From Clavelina lepadiformis (Eukaryota > Chordata > Ascidiacea > Aplousobranchia > Clavelinidae): a stretch of 64,000 nt of DNA. The notes under the pieces are model-generated. The model ran no database searches and was not told the DNA's origin. It saw nothing but the letters and a program-made list of their open reading frames with translations. Where the stretch lies: positions 19,340,288 to 19,404,287 of the forward strand of contig NC_135246.1 of the NCBI RefSeq assembly GCF_947623445.1. Direction: 5' to 3'. Within the stretch, counting starts at the first letter, position 1. The number at the start of each line of letters is the position of its first letter. Position numbers and translations under genes: made by a program. Of the stretch, positions 21,960-41,000 are shown piece by piece.

Positions 21960-22873
21960 TTTTTAAAATAGGTTAAATACACAAACAAGCCTATAAATAT
22001 ACAAGCAAAGTTCACTAATCAAGAAGATTATTATTAGTCAGACATACTTCCTCAAAGAGGCTTTGTTGGCTCAAACTTAGCCTACTACAATATTTGCATC
22101 TTTTATCTTTCGCAATTGACTGCCAGGAGCAAAAAGCCTATGGAACTACAAAGACGTTCTAGGCTAGACTGATAAAACAAGAAACACGGCCTCGGCCACA
22201 GTGAAAAACAGAAAACTTAGATGAGTTATCTAGGCTATTCTAGGCCTGTTAAATCTAGACTAAGTAACGACATATCGGTGCGCTTAAACTTTACAACTGC
22301 AAGTTTTCCCAGGTAGACCAAACCTAGCCTCATATGGTAGGTTAAAGCTGGTTAAGTTCTCCGTTTAATCAATGAAAGTGAAATAAAGAGTAGGCTAATC
22401 TGAAAACTAAATTTTAAAAGCAGTTTCTAACAACAAATCAAGTAAACATTAATCTAACTTAACGACTAAACGTATTCTGCTGTCTTGTTTCTTTCGGCGT
22501 CCTTTTCACGCGTCTGACGCGGTCATTTAAATCGGTTTGAATCTCGCACATAAAGAAGACGCGCTCTGATTGGTCCATTCAAGTGACGTAGCTGGTTTTC
22601 AATTGTTTGAAAAATTCGTGTTGCGTGGTTGGAGAGGATTTCCCAAACGACCATATGTCGATCTGTTTGCGGTTACAGTACTTATATTTACTGTTTGTCA
22701 GACGCCAAGCCGATAGCTGAAGTATTTTGGTTTTGTTGGATATTTAAAAAACCGTTGACTAGCTCGAGTTCAACGTAATTATGAAGTGCTTTTTTCGTGT
22801 CACACTGGCTTCACTCTCCAGCATAAAGTAGGTATATCCGCCTAATGCAGTACGCACCTTGGTCTGTATAATG
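21960..22873. other. Plk1 upstream region
   Basis: About 900 bases between the Plk1 start codon and the hAT element, presumably holding the 5' UTR and promoter. No coding exon was found. Candidate cell-cycle promoter elements lie at 22536-22573. Confidence 0.5.
22536..22573 (-). promoter_or_regulatory. Candidate G2/M promoter elements of Plk1 (CHR-like TTTGAA and CCAAT box)
   Basis: TTTGAA at 22536-22541, the CHR motif, stands close to ATTGG at 22569-22573, a CCAAT box in minus-strand sense. Vertebrate PLK1 promoters use CDE/CHR and CCAAT (NF-Y) elements. The distance to the start codon is about 600 bases, so this requires a 5' UTR or 5' intron. Confidence 0.35.
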
Positions 22874-25344
22874 CAGTGTTTCTCAACCTTTTTAGCCCAC
22901 GGACTATTTTCTCATTAGCATAAGTATTCGCGGACTCAGGTAATATGAATAAAAAATAAGTTATTTCAACACTAAAACAGTAAGATAAAAAAGCAGAAGC
23001 GGTTTGTTTATTGGGCACATATGCACTATAAATCTCAGTGAGAACCTTGAAAATGACGACCTTTGCTCAACCTATCTCAATGAGAACCTTGTCCCTGAAC
23101 TTGCTTCACAAGTTTGTCGAAATCAGGAATTATGGTCGTCAATGCACACCTGATATCATCTTCCGGTTGAAGTTGGTTCCGGCACTTGGTTTTAACCATA
23201 GCCAATATTGAAAATCCAGCTTCACACGAGTATGTAGTCGGAAAAGGCAAAAGAGCTATTGTTGCTTGTTTGCAGAGGTCAGAAAGATTAGGTTCCTTCG
23301 ACAGAACATTCGCCCAAAATTGAGTCAGAGAAACAATTTTGAACTTGTCTCTCCACATCTGTCGACTTTGCAGTTCAATTAACTGTTCAGCAATGCAGTC
23401 TATTTCTGAATGAACCTCTAACGCTGACACCTCAAAAGGACTTCGTACCCAGTTAAATCTCTTGTTATAATTTAGGGAAGGAATATATCGATCCAGCTCA
23501 GAAATAAATGTATTGAGGTGCTCAAGAAACATTCGATGAATATAGGTTCAAATATAACAAATAGGTTCAACGTTGGAAAAGCAGCCATCTTCCCACTTTC
23601 CATTCGATGTATCCACAATTTTATTTTACCTTTAAACGCATCAATGCTTTCTGTTACATCTAAAATATTTTTATCTTTTCCCTGCATAGAGCCATTCAAT
23701 TGGTTCACATGGCTGAAAAAATCAGCTAAGAAAAGCAATTTGGCAATCCATATGTCATCGCTAAAGCGATCAACAAATTCATGTTTCTGTTCTTTCAAAA
23801 AGGTGCTGATTTCATCTCCTAGGTTGGCCACTCTCTCCAGTACCTTTCCTCGCGATAACCAACGAATGTTTGAATGGAACAGAAGCCCATTGTGTTCTGC
23901 CCCCATTTCTTCACATAATACACGAAATAAACGAGTGTTCAAGGGACGAGATTTAATAAACTTGACCACAGAAACAACTTCTTTGAAAACTATGGCGAGG
24001 TCTTCTTGGATCTCTTTTGCTGCCAGATTTTCTCGGTGGAGAAGACAATGAACAACTGAAATGTTTTTGTTTTCCTTTTTCACGAAACTCATAAAATCCT
24101 TTTTACTTCCCATCATGGACGGAGCGCCATCAGCGCAAAGAGACACACAGTCAGACCACTCAAGCTGATGTTCTTTTGAAGAACGAATCCACTTTCTTAA
24201 ATATTTGCTCTCCAGTGGTATTTTTGGCAAGTGCACGGCAAAACAAAAACTGCTCCTCACAGTCATTTGTGTCAACGTATCACACAAACACCATGAGCTG
24301 TGCATCATTCCCGATATCTATTGTCTCACCCAATTGCAAATTAAATTTTCCACTCTGCTTTACAGAAGTAATAGTTTGTTGCAGAACATCTTCTGAGAGT
24401 TCTTGGATACGCCGCTTGATGGTGTCGTTTGACAAAGGAACCATAGCTAACTTATTAGCAACAGCATCACCGCACATTATCCTGGTCATTTCTACAACTA
24501 CTGGTTTAATCAAGTTCTCTCCCACTGTATGAGGTGCTTTTTCTCGAGCAATTCTCCAAGCAGCAGAGAAAGAAGCACGCACTGCTTTGCTGTGAGGGTA
24601 AACTCCTCCCCAAGCGGTTGGGTGATCAATGCGACTTCTCTTTACCTGATATTCTTTTTCTTTAAACACAACAAGAGGTTTGTTTACGAATTTTTCATGG
24701 TTTGCTTCCAGGTGTCGACGAAGTTTGGCTTCCTTCAAAGAGCTATGCGCTAAGACTTTTAAGCACAACACACACTGTGGCCTAACTTCACCATTTACCT
24801 CGACCGAAGTAAATCGAAGCGTCAAGTAATCATCATTATATGCAAACACCTGCTTTCGTTTTGCCATGACCAGATATTAAATTAAGTTGTTAAATATTTT
24901 AACTTTTCGCCACTAATAATGCCTAATCTGGCTTCCTATGCACAGACATTTGTGAGCATAACCAGGTGTAACTTGTTTAGGCGAAATCGCATTGCGAGAG
25001 AAGGAAAGAAACAAAAAAAGCTCTGACACATGGGAATACCTTTTAAAAAAGAGAAAAAAGGAGCTGATTCGCGCGCCAGGAGTTGGAAGAAGGAGAAGAG
25101 AACAGAAGAATTAAGGAATTGGATTTGCCACCAGCGTAACAATAGAAATAAGCAAGGCTCTTTATCAGACTATTTTAAATTACCAACAATGGATGTTGCA
25201 ATTACCAAAATTTTCCAACACACTAAGGTATCTCTTGCGACCCCTACTTGTTGAGAAAATTACGACCTATGCCTAATTATATACGGTAAATTAATGGGCT
25301 TGCGGACTCAAATGAGTCCGCGGACTCGGGGTTGAGAAACACTG
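22874..25344 (-). mobile_element. hAT DNA transposon with intact ends, decayed transposase
   Basis: The 2,471-base element starts CAGTGTTTCTCAACC and ends with the exact inverse GGTTGAGAAACACTG. It is flanked on both sides by the perfect 8-base duplication GTATAATG (22866-22873 and 25345-25352), the hallmark of hAT insertion. The inner part encodes a ZBED/hAT transposase-like protein on the minus strand that is broken. It sits between Plk1 and FoxK. Confidence 0.95.
23077..24867 (-). pseudogene. Broken hAT transposase of the ZBED5/GTF2IRD2-like group
   Basis: The reading frame starts at the ATG at 24867 with a BED-type zinc finger (C-V-L-C...H-L-E-A-N-H, about residues 30-55). Further on are the hAT blocks C-A-D-G-A-P-S-M-M-G and N-I-R-W-L-S-R-G, and a C-terminal dimerisation-like segment with T-Y-S-C-E-A-G-F-S. 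It is interrupted by an in-frame TGA around 24281 and by apparent frame changes near 24180 (in an A-rich run) and near 23530. The catalytic block usually reading D-E-S-T-D has G-E-T-I-D. The gene is therefore inactive as it stands. The C-terminal part ends at 23077, about 200 bases inside the left inverted repeat. Confidence 0.85.
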
Positions 25345-25352
25345 GTATAATG

Positions 25353-27166
25353 TATGTAGCCTACAGTTTCTGCCCGTACAAGATTGCTTAGTTCTACCTT
25401 TTGCCGTAGCTGCAACAAAAGAAAATATTCATGAACGATTAATGCAAATGTTTATACCTGCATGTATGCAAATACTGCAGATTGCTGATGAAGTTTGCTT
25501 CTCATTATCTTACGCCGTTAGGATGAGACCACGCAGTGAAATGTTGCTAACTGCCGGTACACACTTGTTGAAACAAGCTACTCAAACGTCAAATACAATA
25601 TAATAACGCAGTTGGAACTGTAAGGTGAAAAAACTTGGTCAAGTGTATTGTTTATTTTTCGCCATTGACTATGGGGAGCAAAAAGTATGGTGCCAACCCC
25701 GTTGTACACCGGTCAAAAATATAGACCCTTCTAAAGTATGGCAGCGACATGGCTAGCTAGAAGTTCATTTGGGTTCGACAAATCAGCGTGAGACATAAGT
25801 CATTCAGTTGCGTCCACTGCTTTCCATCAGGCTGCTGTAGCGACTGGGCTCTCCTGTCACTGACCATTGAGAAGAAACTATTCTGACAGCATTAGAACAA
25901 GCTGCCTTAGATTTTGCAGCTCTAACCACCAGGAAAACGATAACATACCAACACAAATATTTAAACTGGCAAATGTACTCCACAAAATGCGATATGCAAT
26001 AAAAATGTCCAATGAATTTCCCGTGACAAACATAAAAATATCCTCAAAACCACATCGGTGAAACAATTTGCTTATTCTAAGATACCGAAATTATGTTCTG
26101 AAGCACCATGAGAAGCCAGTATTATTAGCTATTGGCATCACATATACGTATATATAACAAGGTTAGGATATTGCGTAACAATTGATGCAAAATGTTTCAT
26201 TGCGGAGTTACAAATAAGCATGCAAAACTCTTCGGATGAAAATGGTATAGAGTGGTGAATAACGGCCAAATTAACAACATCAACAAACAGGGCCTAAAAG
26301 AGTTTTAAACCAGCATAAAGCACTGGTACATTTGCTGAAGACAGGTTTTCCAGCTGAGATGCCATGGAACTTTTACACTGGAACACTCACAACATTGCAC
26401 CAATACGAATCCTTACAATCATTGGAAAGGTTTCTTGAATTAATTTTCTCAAAAGTTGGTTAATTGGGATTTCAAAACGATTTTAATCCATAATCAAAAA
26501 TGAAATGATTGATTAATTCCAATCATCCGGTAATTTTTTCACAAATATATGAATATAATAACTAGAGGTATGTCAGGTGAGGAAGTGTGGCTTAAGATGG
26601 TTGTTGCCGGGCAGGGAATTCCCCTGATGTAACAGATCACGAAACACAAAACAACTTTTCACAGCACGGGCGCAGGCAGGAAAAAAACTCAACACAAAAT
26701 TAAGAAAGTCCGCTGCAAAATGGATTACTGTTCGAGAACAAAACTTACACAAACACAGCCTTGATGTGGTTTGGCAACGCGCTGAAAAAATTTGCATCAC
26801 GGCATTACACGTCAACTATGTTGCTCGATATTATCTATGTACACCAGGAACTTAATACGCCGCACTGCACGAGACGGGCAGGCTGCGTTTCAAGATCGCA
26901 TGCAGTGTCACTGTGACTCAGGTTCCACTCAACAATTAACACATCCAACATTTTCCTTTGTCATCATGATACGGCAATTTAACTCCCCTCCATTGTTAAG
27001 GTCACTCCACTTTGTTGACAATGGGCGGCTCATTTGGTTTATCTGTGGTTTCTGTTACAAAAAATAAATTTTAAAAGGTTGAGTTGAATAAGAATTGCTC
27101 TAACAGACTTCCGATCATTTGGAAGTAATCATAGCAGGGAACAAACTTGGTTGTTTCATCACAAGC
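25353..27166. other. Downstream flank of FoxK
   Basis: AT-rich sequence between the hAT element and the FoxK stop codon, presumably including the FoxK 3' UTR. No convincing exon, RNA gene or clear polyadenylation signal was found. Confidence 0.45.
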
Positions 27167-32828
<5,662 letters not shown>

Positions 32829-33290
32829 CGTTCTCAACTACTCTCGCCACGTTGTTTTCTGACCTTGCAAATGAAAACAAGCCGTGATAGAGCGCCTCTA
32901 GTGCCGGTAAACAACTTTATTATGACGTAATTTCATCTAATGATTCCATTATATTTTGTGTGATAAACAGCTAAAACAAAATAAGATTAACCTACTTAAA
33001 ACTTAAAGTTTTAATAAAACCTACGCAGCCTTTTAGGGTAAACAATACTTTCAAGATTACCGTATTATTTTTAAATTTTAGTCGGGATAGCGAAAAACAA
33101 AAACGGTAGTAAGCTACATTCCAAAGCATATCTGTGCTTTCCATATAGTTTATGATATTGATAACATTACTATTTACATAATAAACTGATTCACTTAACT
33201 AAAACGTTTTACAGTTGTCGGAATAAATTTTAGGATACGCTAGAACTTAAATAATCAGCAGCAGTAGGCAAGGCACAAACTAAAACACCC

Positions 33291-33355
33291 AGATAGCGCA
33301 GCTGGTTGAAATGGTTCTTAGCTGCAAAAAGTTTTGGGTCGATGTCGTTTTGCTG
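33291..33355 (+). repeat. tRNA-like (SINE head) remnant
   Basis: TAGCGCAGCTGGTTGAAATG resembles a tRNA A-box region, and about 25 bases further GGGTCGATGTC resembles a B box. It does not fold as a full tRNA by eye, so a decayed tRNA-derived SINE is the likeliest reading. Confidence 0.3.
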
Positions 33356-34974
33356 AAATGGACATGTCGCTTGTTTTTTGCCAAATTTTCAAAGTATTCA
33401 CTTGTCTATTGTAATGAAAAGTGGTATATTGGTACCTTTGCCTGAAAGGTTTACCCACTTACACTACAAAGTCTGTTTCCTTGTGTATATCTCAACAGTG
33501 AACTTTGATAGACTTCAGCAATAATGACACAGGAATGATAACTGTATAATCTGATTATATTTGAAGCTTCTTTGAACGAATACATCAAGATAGAACATTG
33601 TGACAGCAACAGCACAAAGACATGTTGCGGCGTTGAACGTACGACTGAAAAAGAGACTGAGTAAAACAAAATGCACGGACAAGGGAACAATCGATTACGT
33701 CACGCAGTGTTATGCTTCACTGATTCCATAGATGAGAATTCTATGCAGTACACAATTTTATATTACATTAATTGATATATTTATCACATCTATGAACTTA
33801 ATTTTAACTTGTGGCGGTCAGTGCCACACCTAAATTTATTTGTTTTTTAAAAGATGTAATTGGACATCTGCTTTTAATGTCTACTTCTGTGTAACCTTCC
33901 GTATCTTCCTGTGTCCTGACCTTCATAATTGCGTTCATTTTCATCATTTAGTTTACATGTTACATAGAAGGTAGATTTATAGTTTCTGATCTGCCGAACG
34001 TTGAAGTTATACATTTAGTTGGCGGTTGGTGTGAGTTCTGTGTGCTTTCTGGGAAGGACAGTCAGCCTTCTCGAGGAGTCGGAACTTTCAGTTGTTCTTT
34101 CATCAGTTAACGTTGCCACAAACTGTTTTCAATGCGACGAAAGCACTTCACTTAAAAAATCTAGAAGGTTTCACCAAAATTACCTTTATTAGATGGTTCG
34201 ACTTGAAATTTTTGTTTTTGTTACCGGACCCGGACAGCATTTAATTCAGAACCAGCCTATACAAACAGGAAATGGCATCAGAATCTTTCTCTTTGGACAA
34301 ATTTCGATTGACACACACGCATTGTTTTGTTGGTATTTTATTCGATTTGAATATCGTTTTGTTAGAATTTGGAGCTATTCATCTGAACTGGAGCAAGCTT
34401 AGTTCATGCCCTGGGCAAAAGCATCGCGACCGTATCAACGCTAGATATCGAACGTGGGCTGCATTTGTGCGAGTTCGGCGCTTGCAGCAGACTTGACTTG
34501 ATCCGTATTGATATGGATAATGACTCGGTTTCATTAGACTTGCTATACCTAGAGGTAACTCGAATTAATAACTTTTGTGAAAATAATCTGACGCAAATTT
34601 GATGAAGTTATGGCTACCTTGTCGCCAACCTGGTTCTAAGTAATTCGTAAACATATTGGCCGAATTCAATTTATGCACAAGGAGTCATTTGTTTCTTGGC
34701 AGGTCCGAGTATGGAAAGCAGCAGCGCTTTACACATCGAAGCTGGCTAATCACAGTAAGTAACATCATGGCACTTGATCAACTCCATGAGACAGTGACAG
34801 GCAAAACGAAGTGGTCACATCATCGTGTGGCAGTGACATCATTAACTATTGGGTAAGGGGAAAGGGGTTGAGGGAGTCGTCTAAGCACGATTTAAACTCG
34901 ATAGGTTCTTTTCAATGTAGGCCACCAACTTTTTTCTGTGTGTTTTTTTCGAATTGACTGACGGCATTCTGTCA

Positions 34975-35055
34975 CTGGCACCACCGCCAGGAATCGACCC
35001 CACGTTGCTTTAGTATGAACCCGATGCTCTTTACCGGTTGAACTGCGTCATTCCA
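34975..35055 (-). repeat. tRNA-like (SINE head) remnant
   Basis: On the minus strand GACGCAGTTCAACCGGTAAA resembles a D-arm/A-box and GGGGTCGATTCC a T-arm/B-box, about 40 bases apart. The anticodon arm is not convincing, so a tRNA-derived SINE or tRNA pseudogene is preferred. Confidence 0.35.
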
Positions 35056-38000
35056 TGTGCGTAAAAGCAATCTATCAGACTCTCCTGCTGTTTTACAAAA
35101 TGTGTTATCGGTAAGATGTATTTGGCGGTGCGCGGCCGCTACAAACTCCCCATCACGCTGGCTTTGCCGCAACAACGTTGAAAGGTTTATTAGTCATGCT
35201 AGAGTGGTGAGAATGTAGGCCCCTTTCACATTTCGCCGGCCCTCTTGTACATAGATTAATAATGAGTAAGATATCCTCTAATTCAGCGACGTGTATCAGC
35301 CCTAAAGCTTGTATGGCTGAATAAGTAACCTAATCGATGGATCAATGGTTTGGAACGAGTGCGCAGGTGCGTCTCGAATAATGCCTGAGGCCCGACATTC
35401 TTTCGTCAAAGGATTTGCATTTTTTGAAGTGATAGTTTGACTTTAAAAGTACATCATTATATCTTCATTACACGCAGACCATTGACCACAGGTGGAATGG
35501 AAGTTAAGGCTTGGTTTCATTTTAAGCTGATTAATTCGAATTTTACGGAACATGTAACCATAAATTCAAAGTTTTTTCCTAATGCCCGCACATTCGAAGC
35601 CACTAACGTATGTTTGACGTTGTTTTATGCTAATGTCCATTCAACATGTTTTAAAAACAGAGAATTAAAGAAAAACTCAAAATCCAAGTTAGGTTAATGA
35701 TTAGGAAGTTCAAGTTTTAAAGTAAGTTTTCGACATAAACGATCTTTCAAATTTCATTGCCACAAGATGTCTATAATGAGCTAATGCGCAATGCTATTTT
35801 CACGGCAACAGGTCTTACATAATCTTACAGGTTTGCTTTGTAAGTCTTTCATGTTGGGTTTGTGGTTGCCACTTCTTCGTGTTTATTCATAACAGCCGCA
35901 GTGCCTGTGGTTGCTGCTCAAACCGAGTATAATATCTTGTGCCAAAAATACAGGAACACAGCCGCTTTGTCCATTGCATTTTTTGTTCGTTTTCGCCAAC
36001 ACAACTTAAACTGGTGATTGGTCAATTTGATGACGTGTTGACGCGAGTTTTAGGAGTCTCTCATCCATTAATTATTTTGTCATTAATGTTTTGACAAATT
36101 AGGGCAGAAAATGGCGGCGTGCACATCGATTCAAATCGAATAAAACTTTGTTTGAAACGACGTTTGGAGCCTCACATACTTGCGTGTCATCGAATTTGCC
36201 GACAAATCGAATTCATGAAATAAAATTAGCGAATTTCTCGCCAGGTACTGTGACGTGAATTTTGCGGCGTTGCTACGGGCAACTATTGATTTGACCCGGG
36301 CTTGATCAAGCGAAAGTGTCCGCAGAGAGTCGATAATTGATTCGGCGCCGACCCCCCGACGAGAGGTGATGGCGGAATCATCCGAATCTCAAACTCTTCA
36401 ACTCTGCGACGGAAAAGTCGTGAGTCCTGGGACTTGGAGGTCGGAAAAAATCTGACAGGTTCGCAGGAATTTCACAGCTACGGTGTCATCTAATTGAAAT
36501 TTTCACAAAAAATCCCGACCTTTAAAAAAGCCGCCTCGTCGTTAGAAGCTTTATACGAAAAACAAAGAAATTTGCGGTCAACGATGATGAAGTCTAATTC
36601 GCTCCGCAGTGGCCATTTCAGGAAGTGTTTCATCTCTCATAACCGCATCAGGGAGTCGAAATATATCGTTACAACAACAATAATATAGCAGTAAAACTTT
36701 CCTCATCTTGAAGAATACAGTTTTCAATGCGGTGTTTAAGCTCTTGACTTCATCGGAGTGAAATCTTCACACAACTTACGCAGTAGTGACGTCATTTGTG
36801 GCGAAACTTGAAGCCTTTTATGTAAAAATGATTCAAAGCAAGGAAATCGCGTTCCTGATCTCTCATCACGGGAAGACGATGAGGAAAGTTACTTTAACTA
36901 AAATTTTTGTGGCGACGATAACTGTATGAAGGTTTTTTCGTCTCTCCAGAATCAGCATGCGTCACATACGCGAGAGGATTATTGCATTTCAAACGTAATA
37001 CTCCACCCTGCAGCATTTCGGTTTTAATCCGAAAACGTGAACTTTATGCCCAAAGAAACCTATGTGTGAGAAATTACGGTTTCAGTTTTTGAATCCCCTC
37101 ACATGAAAGCGAATAAATATCACGGAGCCAATGAGGACCCTTCACGTCACTTTACTTATTTATGACGTCTTAATAACAACTCGACTTGTGATCAATCGGA
37201 CCAATCGAAATTAATCTAGACTTCTTAAAGGTAAATCGCCCACTTTTATTCCACTCCAAATATCGCGGGAGTTTATATAAGACGCGCATCCAATGGTCAT
37301 CACGTGGACAGGTCATCCATCTATATCGACCAATGACAGCCGCGTTGACGTCACGTGGCTTTACGATTCTCGAATGTCACTTGAAAGCTGGAGTGAACAA
37401 ATCGTGAAATCGCCAATGAACGCGATAGAATTGGCATCCATCGAAAACTATGAAACATATTTCAGGCTTACACGTCATAATGCAACGTTTTGTTGACGTC
37501 ACGTCAGAAAAGACAGCTCTGCGTATCACGTGATGCTGTAAGTAAAGATCCCATTGTTTCGTAATAAAGTGCGAATACGATTGGCGCGCCTTTCACAGGA
37601 AGATTATGGCTTGGAGCGGATGGGGAAAGAATTCGAGAACAAGGTGGAAACAATCGCGATATCGTGTATAGTGACGTCGAAAACAACGGCGGAGTTGGTT
37701 GAAAAAACACAGAGCGTCGGAGGGGCGGGGCAATGAAGGTTTATCCAACATAGAAATCACATCATCGAGAAGATGATATTTACAACTGCTCCACCTTCGT
37801 CGAAACTTGGGCCATCCAACCACCCACCACATAGAACGTTCACTGAGAATAGAGATCAGGTGATTTTTTTCTTTGGACTTGAAAGAAATCGTCGAAGATA
37901 TGCGAATGAACTGCGGGTCAAGCTGACACGATACAGCGCCGCCCCTTTACACGATGTTATACATTCTTCTACGTCAACCTGTCCTAGAATTACTCTGCTG

Positions 38001-41000
38001 CCAATCTTCCACTGTTACATGATATGACGTAACAATGTTGTTTCTGATGATACGAAAATGTCACAAGCGAGCAAGCGAGTAGGCGATTTCCTCGCAATAT
38101 TTTTACGAGCCAGCCAAGTTGTGGCGCCAGGATCGCATTCTTGCATGCTGAGGACCTGCTAATAATGCCTTTGTTGACGTGGCAACTTAACAAATTACGA
38201 AGAAAAATCCGATGAGGAAAGATTTAGTCTGGATGAGCGGAGGGATCAACGTCAAAACCCCGGGATCAAATTTTGAAGACGAGGCGCTTTGATAATGGTT
38301 CATGGAAACATTACAACTTTTTCAATAACTCAAAACAACCAGCGCTCATGGTCGCCTCATACAACAGCGTGTTGACTTCAGCAAAAAACTAATGAGATTT
38401 TGAAAACTTTCTGTCAGTTATAGAACCGTCCAAGAGCGCCACAAAAATATTTGAAACATTTCAAGCGCTATGTGGAATGTGAGACAGAGCCAATCAAAAC
38501 GGAGATTTTTTGTTGTACAAAAAAACTTATTTCCTCTTTCTTAAACTAAACCACAAAAAATGTTTACAAACACTTTTATTCCATCGTTTTAAAACATATG
38601 GCGCCACTCGACTGGGCGGGGCTATTTTGGGAAGGTCAAATCTTTTAAGAAAAAACGATTTCGTTAAGTATTGCGTGGGCAGTTGCTTTATGCGCACCAC
38701 GCGGGTGTTTTAAGGTTTCCAATCTTTTTCGTTTTAAACGTCCAACATTTTCAACAAAACCGGTCGCACGTACGCAAACCCACGCAAAGCCTCACGTAAA
38801 ATAACACGTTTTACGTCGATGACGTCACAGGTCAAATCTGACACCGCTTTCAGTCCATCTGTGAAGAATCACGTGATTCGTTCCAGGTTGGGTGAAATCC
38901 ACTGGTTTATTATAACACTCTAAATTTGGGTCACATTTATAGCCATCATACATGCAACCAACGCATCTCTTTTAAAGGCAATTCTCGAAACTTCTGTATT
39001 TTGGCAATAAACTATTGCAACAAGATTTAAATAAAAATCCCATTCTTGTTTAATTATGAGTTCAGAATGGCACCCTTGTTGCGTCAACAATGTGATTGTT
39101 ATGATGAAGGATACTTTTACATGCAAACAAAGGGCCAGACTTGTGAGTTGTGAGAGTCAAGATAAACAGCGTGACAGCATTTAAGCAGACAATGCTTTGG
39201 GGACAATCGTTTGCAATGCAACAAAGATTTCGGAATTGAACCGCGTTTTAATCACAGGGAAACGCCGCTCGTAAGTGCTTGGAATGTCTTGTGTCATGTT
39301 GAAACATTTGAATTTAAGTTTTTCCTCGACTACCGCAAATGACATGTAAATTCCAGGGTATAAGGAGCGTTTTTTTTTAAGTTTACGAAACCTTTCCAGA
39401 GTTCCAGAATGCACAAAAATAAATGTAAATTTCGAGGCAGGAATATTCTTAACAAAACGACTGTGTCGAATTTTTAATTCGGAACGTCTCAGAAATTGGA
39501 GACATTTTCTGAAAAATTTGAATCTGTTGAACATTTTTCCCACGCACGGGCTACGAAGATCTCGAATGAAAAGAAATCTTTGAGAGGGAAAAGGGGTCAC
39601 AATTGAAATGTTATAACGACGATTCTTGAACCATCACTCGAAAGCTTTTGAGATGTATTACATCGGCGGTAACTTAGGGCGAATACGGCTTCGAATTACG
39701 CGACAATTTGTAGATGTGCCGATTTTCATTGTCGCGACGATGTAGCATCCGCGTGCAGCAATAAATTCATCGATCCGTAACGACCGGTTAGTTAATATTC
39801 GGTATGGGAACGATTTGAAAAACCGACAGAGATTTTCCCACAGATATTCGCACTTTTAACGCTCAATTGAAATTCGAAGTTTTGTCGAATATTTTCCTGA
39901 AAGTGCCCAGAAAGCTTCGTGTCTGTTCACATTAAACTATGAAGCACACAATCATCTAAAAGCACACGGATTAGGCCTGATGCTTAATATTTGTAATTCA
40001 CATACAACGTTGTGTAGATGTAGGCTGCATGCGGTGTTTGGTCAGCGCCTGCGTTCCTGGAAAATCTCACCTATAATGAAGCAAAACAAAGACCAGATGA
40101 GATGAGATCGTAATGAGTAGTATCGTAGATGAGTTTACGTAATGAGATCGAGGAGTTGAATTTGGAAGCAATGCTAGTTGTCATCATCAACGTCGCCACA
40201 AATAGCTGTATGCACGTTTTCAACTTTTGCGTTTGCGCAAATAGCAGCTAGGACCGTTTTTCGTCCCCACCGCGCAAATGACGAAAAATAAAATGGCTGA
40301 ATTGAAAATCGCGTCTGAAGCCAGCTGCCTGTGAGACGTAGTCGCGGGGCAGTATGATTGTCATGGACGAACATTTCACCAATAAAATAAACTCTAATTC
40401 GAATGTCAACGATTCTCATTCTGATCTTTATCGATCTCTATTCTCCCAATAATCTGACAATCCATCACGCGATACCATCTCCACATCTCCTTCTTATGAC
40501 GTAACAATGCTTCCTTTAATAAGGGCAGGTTGCCATAAAAATAGTCTGCACGTGTCCTATTAGCAGGTCCATGTGACGCAACATATGCTGCGCGTCCCCA
40601 ACCTGTGAGGTCTTGGGTCGTCAGATCGCGATGACAGTCTGCAAACTTCGCGCTTTCCACGGGTTATGAGAAGTCACAAAAATATCCGCGTCGCGATGGA
40701 CAATTATGAGGCAATAGTTGTCAGATTGGTCACGTAATATGACAAAACAATGAGAGCTGTATAATGGCAGGGGCCGTTTTCAGGGCAATTGTTACCAAAT
40801 AATCGGAAAATTGTCAACAAACAATAGAAAACTCCGCAATGATAAAAACTCAACAACCAACTTTCACGTCGAAAAGAGAGGGAGATATTTCCAGAAAAAT
40901 CGATGATTTTGTAAACAAAGTCGCGGGGAGGAAAGAACGCGACGAAAAACAGCGATATATCGGCGATGACCCTCAAATTTCACCGGATGAAAATCTACAA

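Noticed and set aside
23518..24532. Plus-strand open frames of 118-177 codons in the hAT element
   Set aside because: They are antisense shadows of the transposase remnant.
39181..39600. 139-codon minus-strand open frame
   Set aside because: No recognisable motif or neighbouring exon, and no polyadenylation or promoter context.
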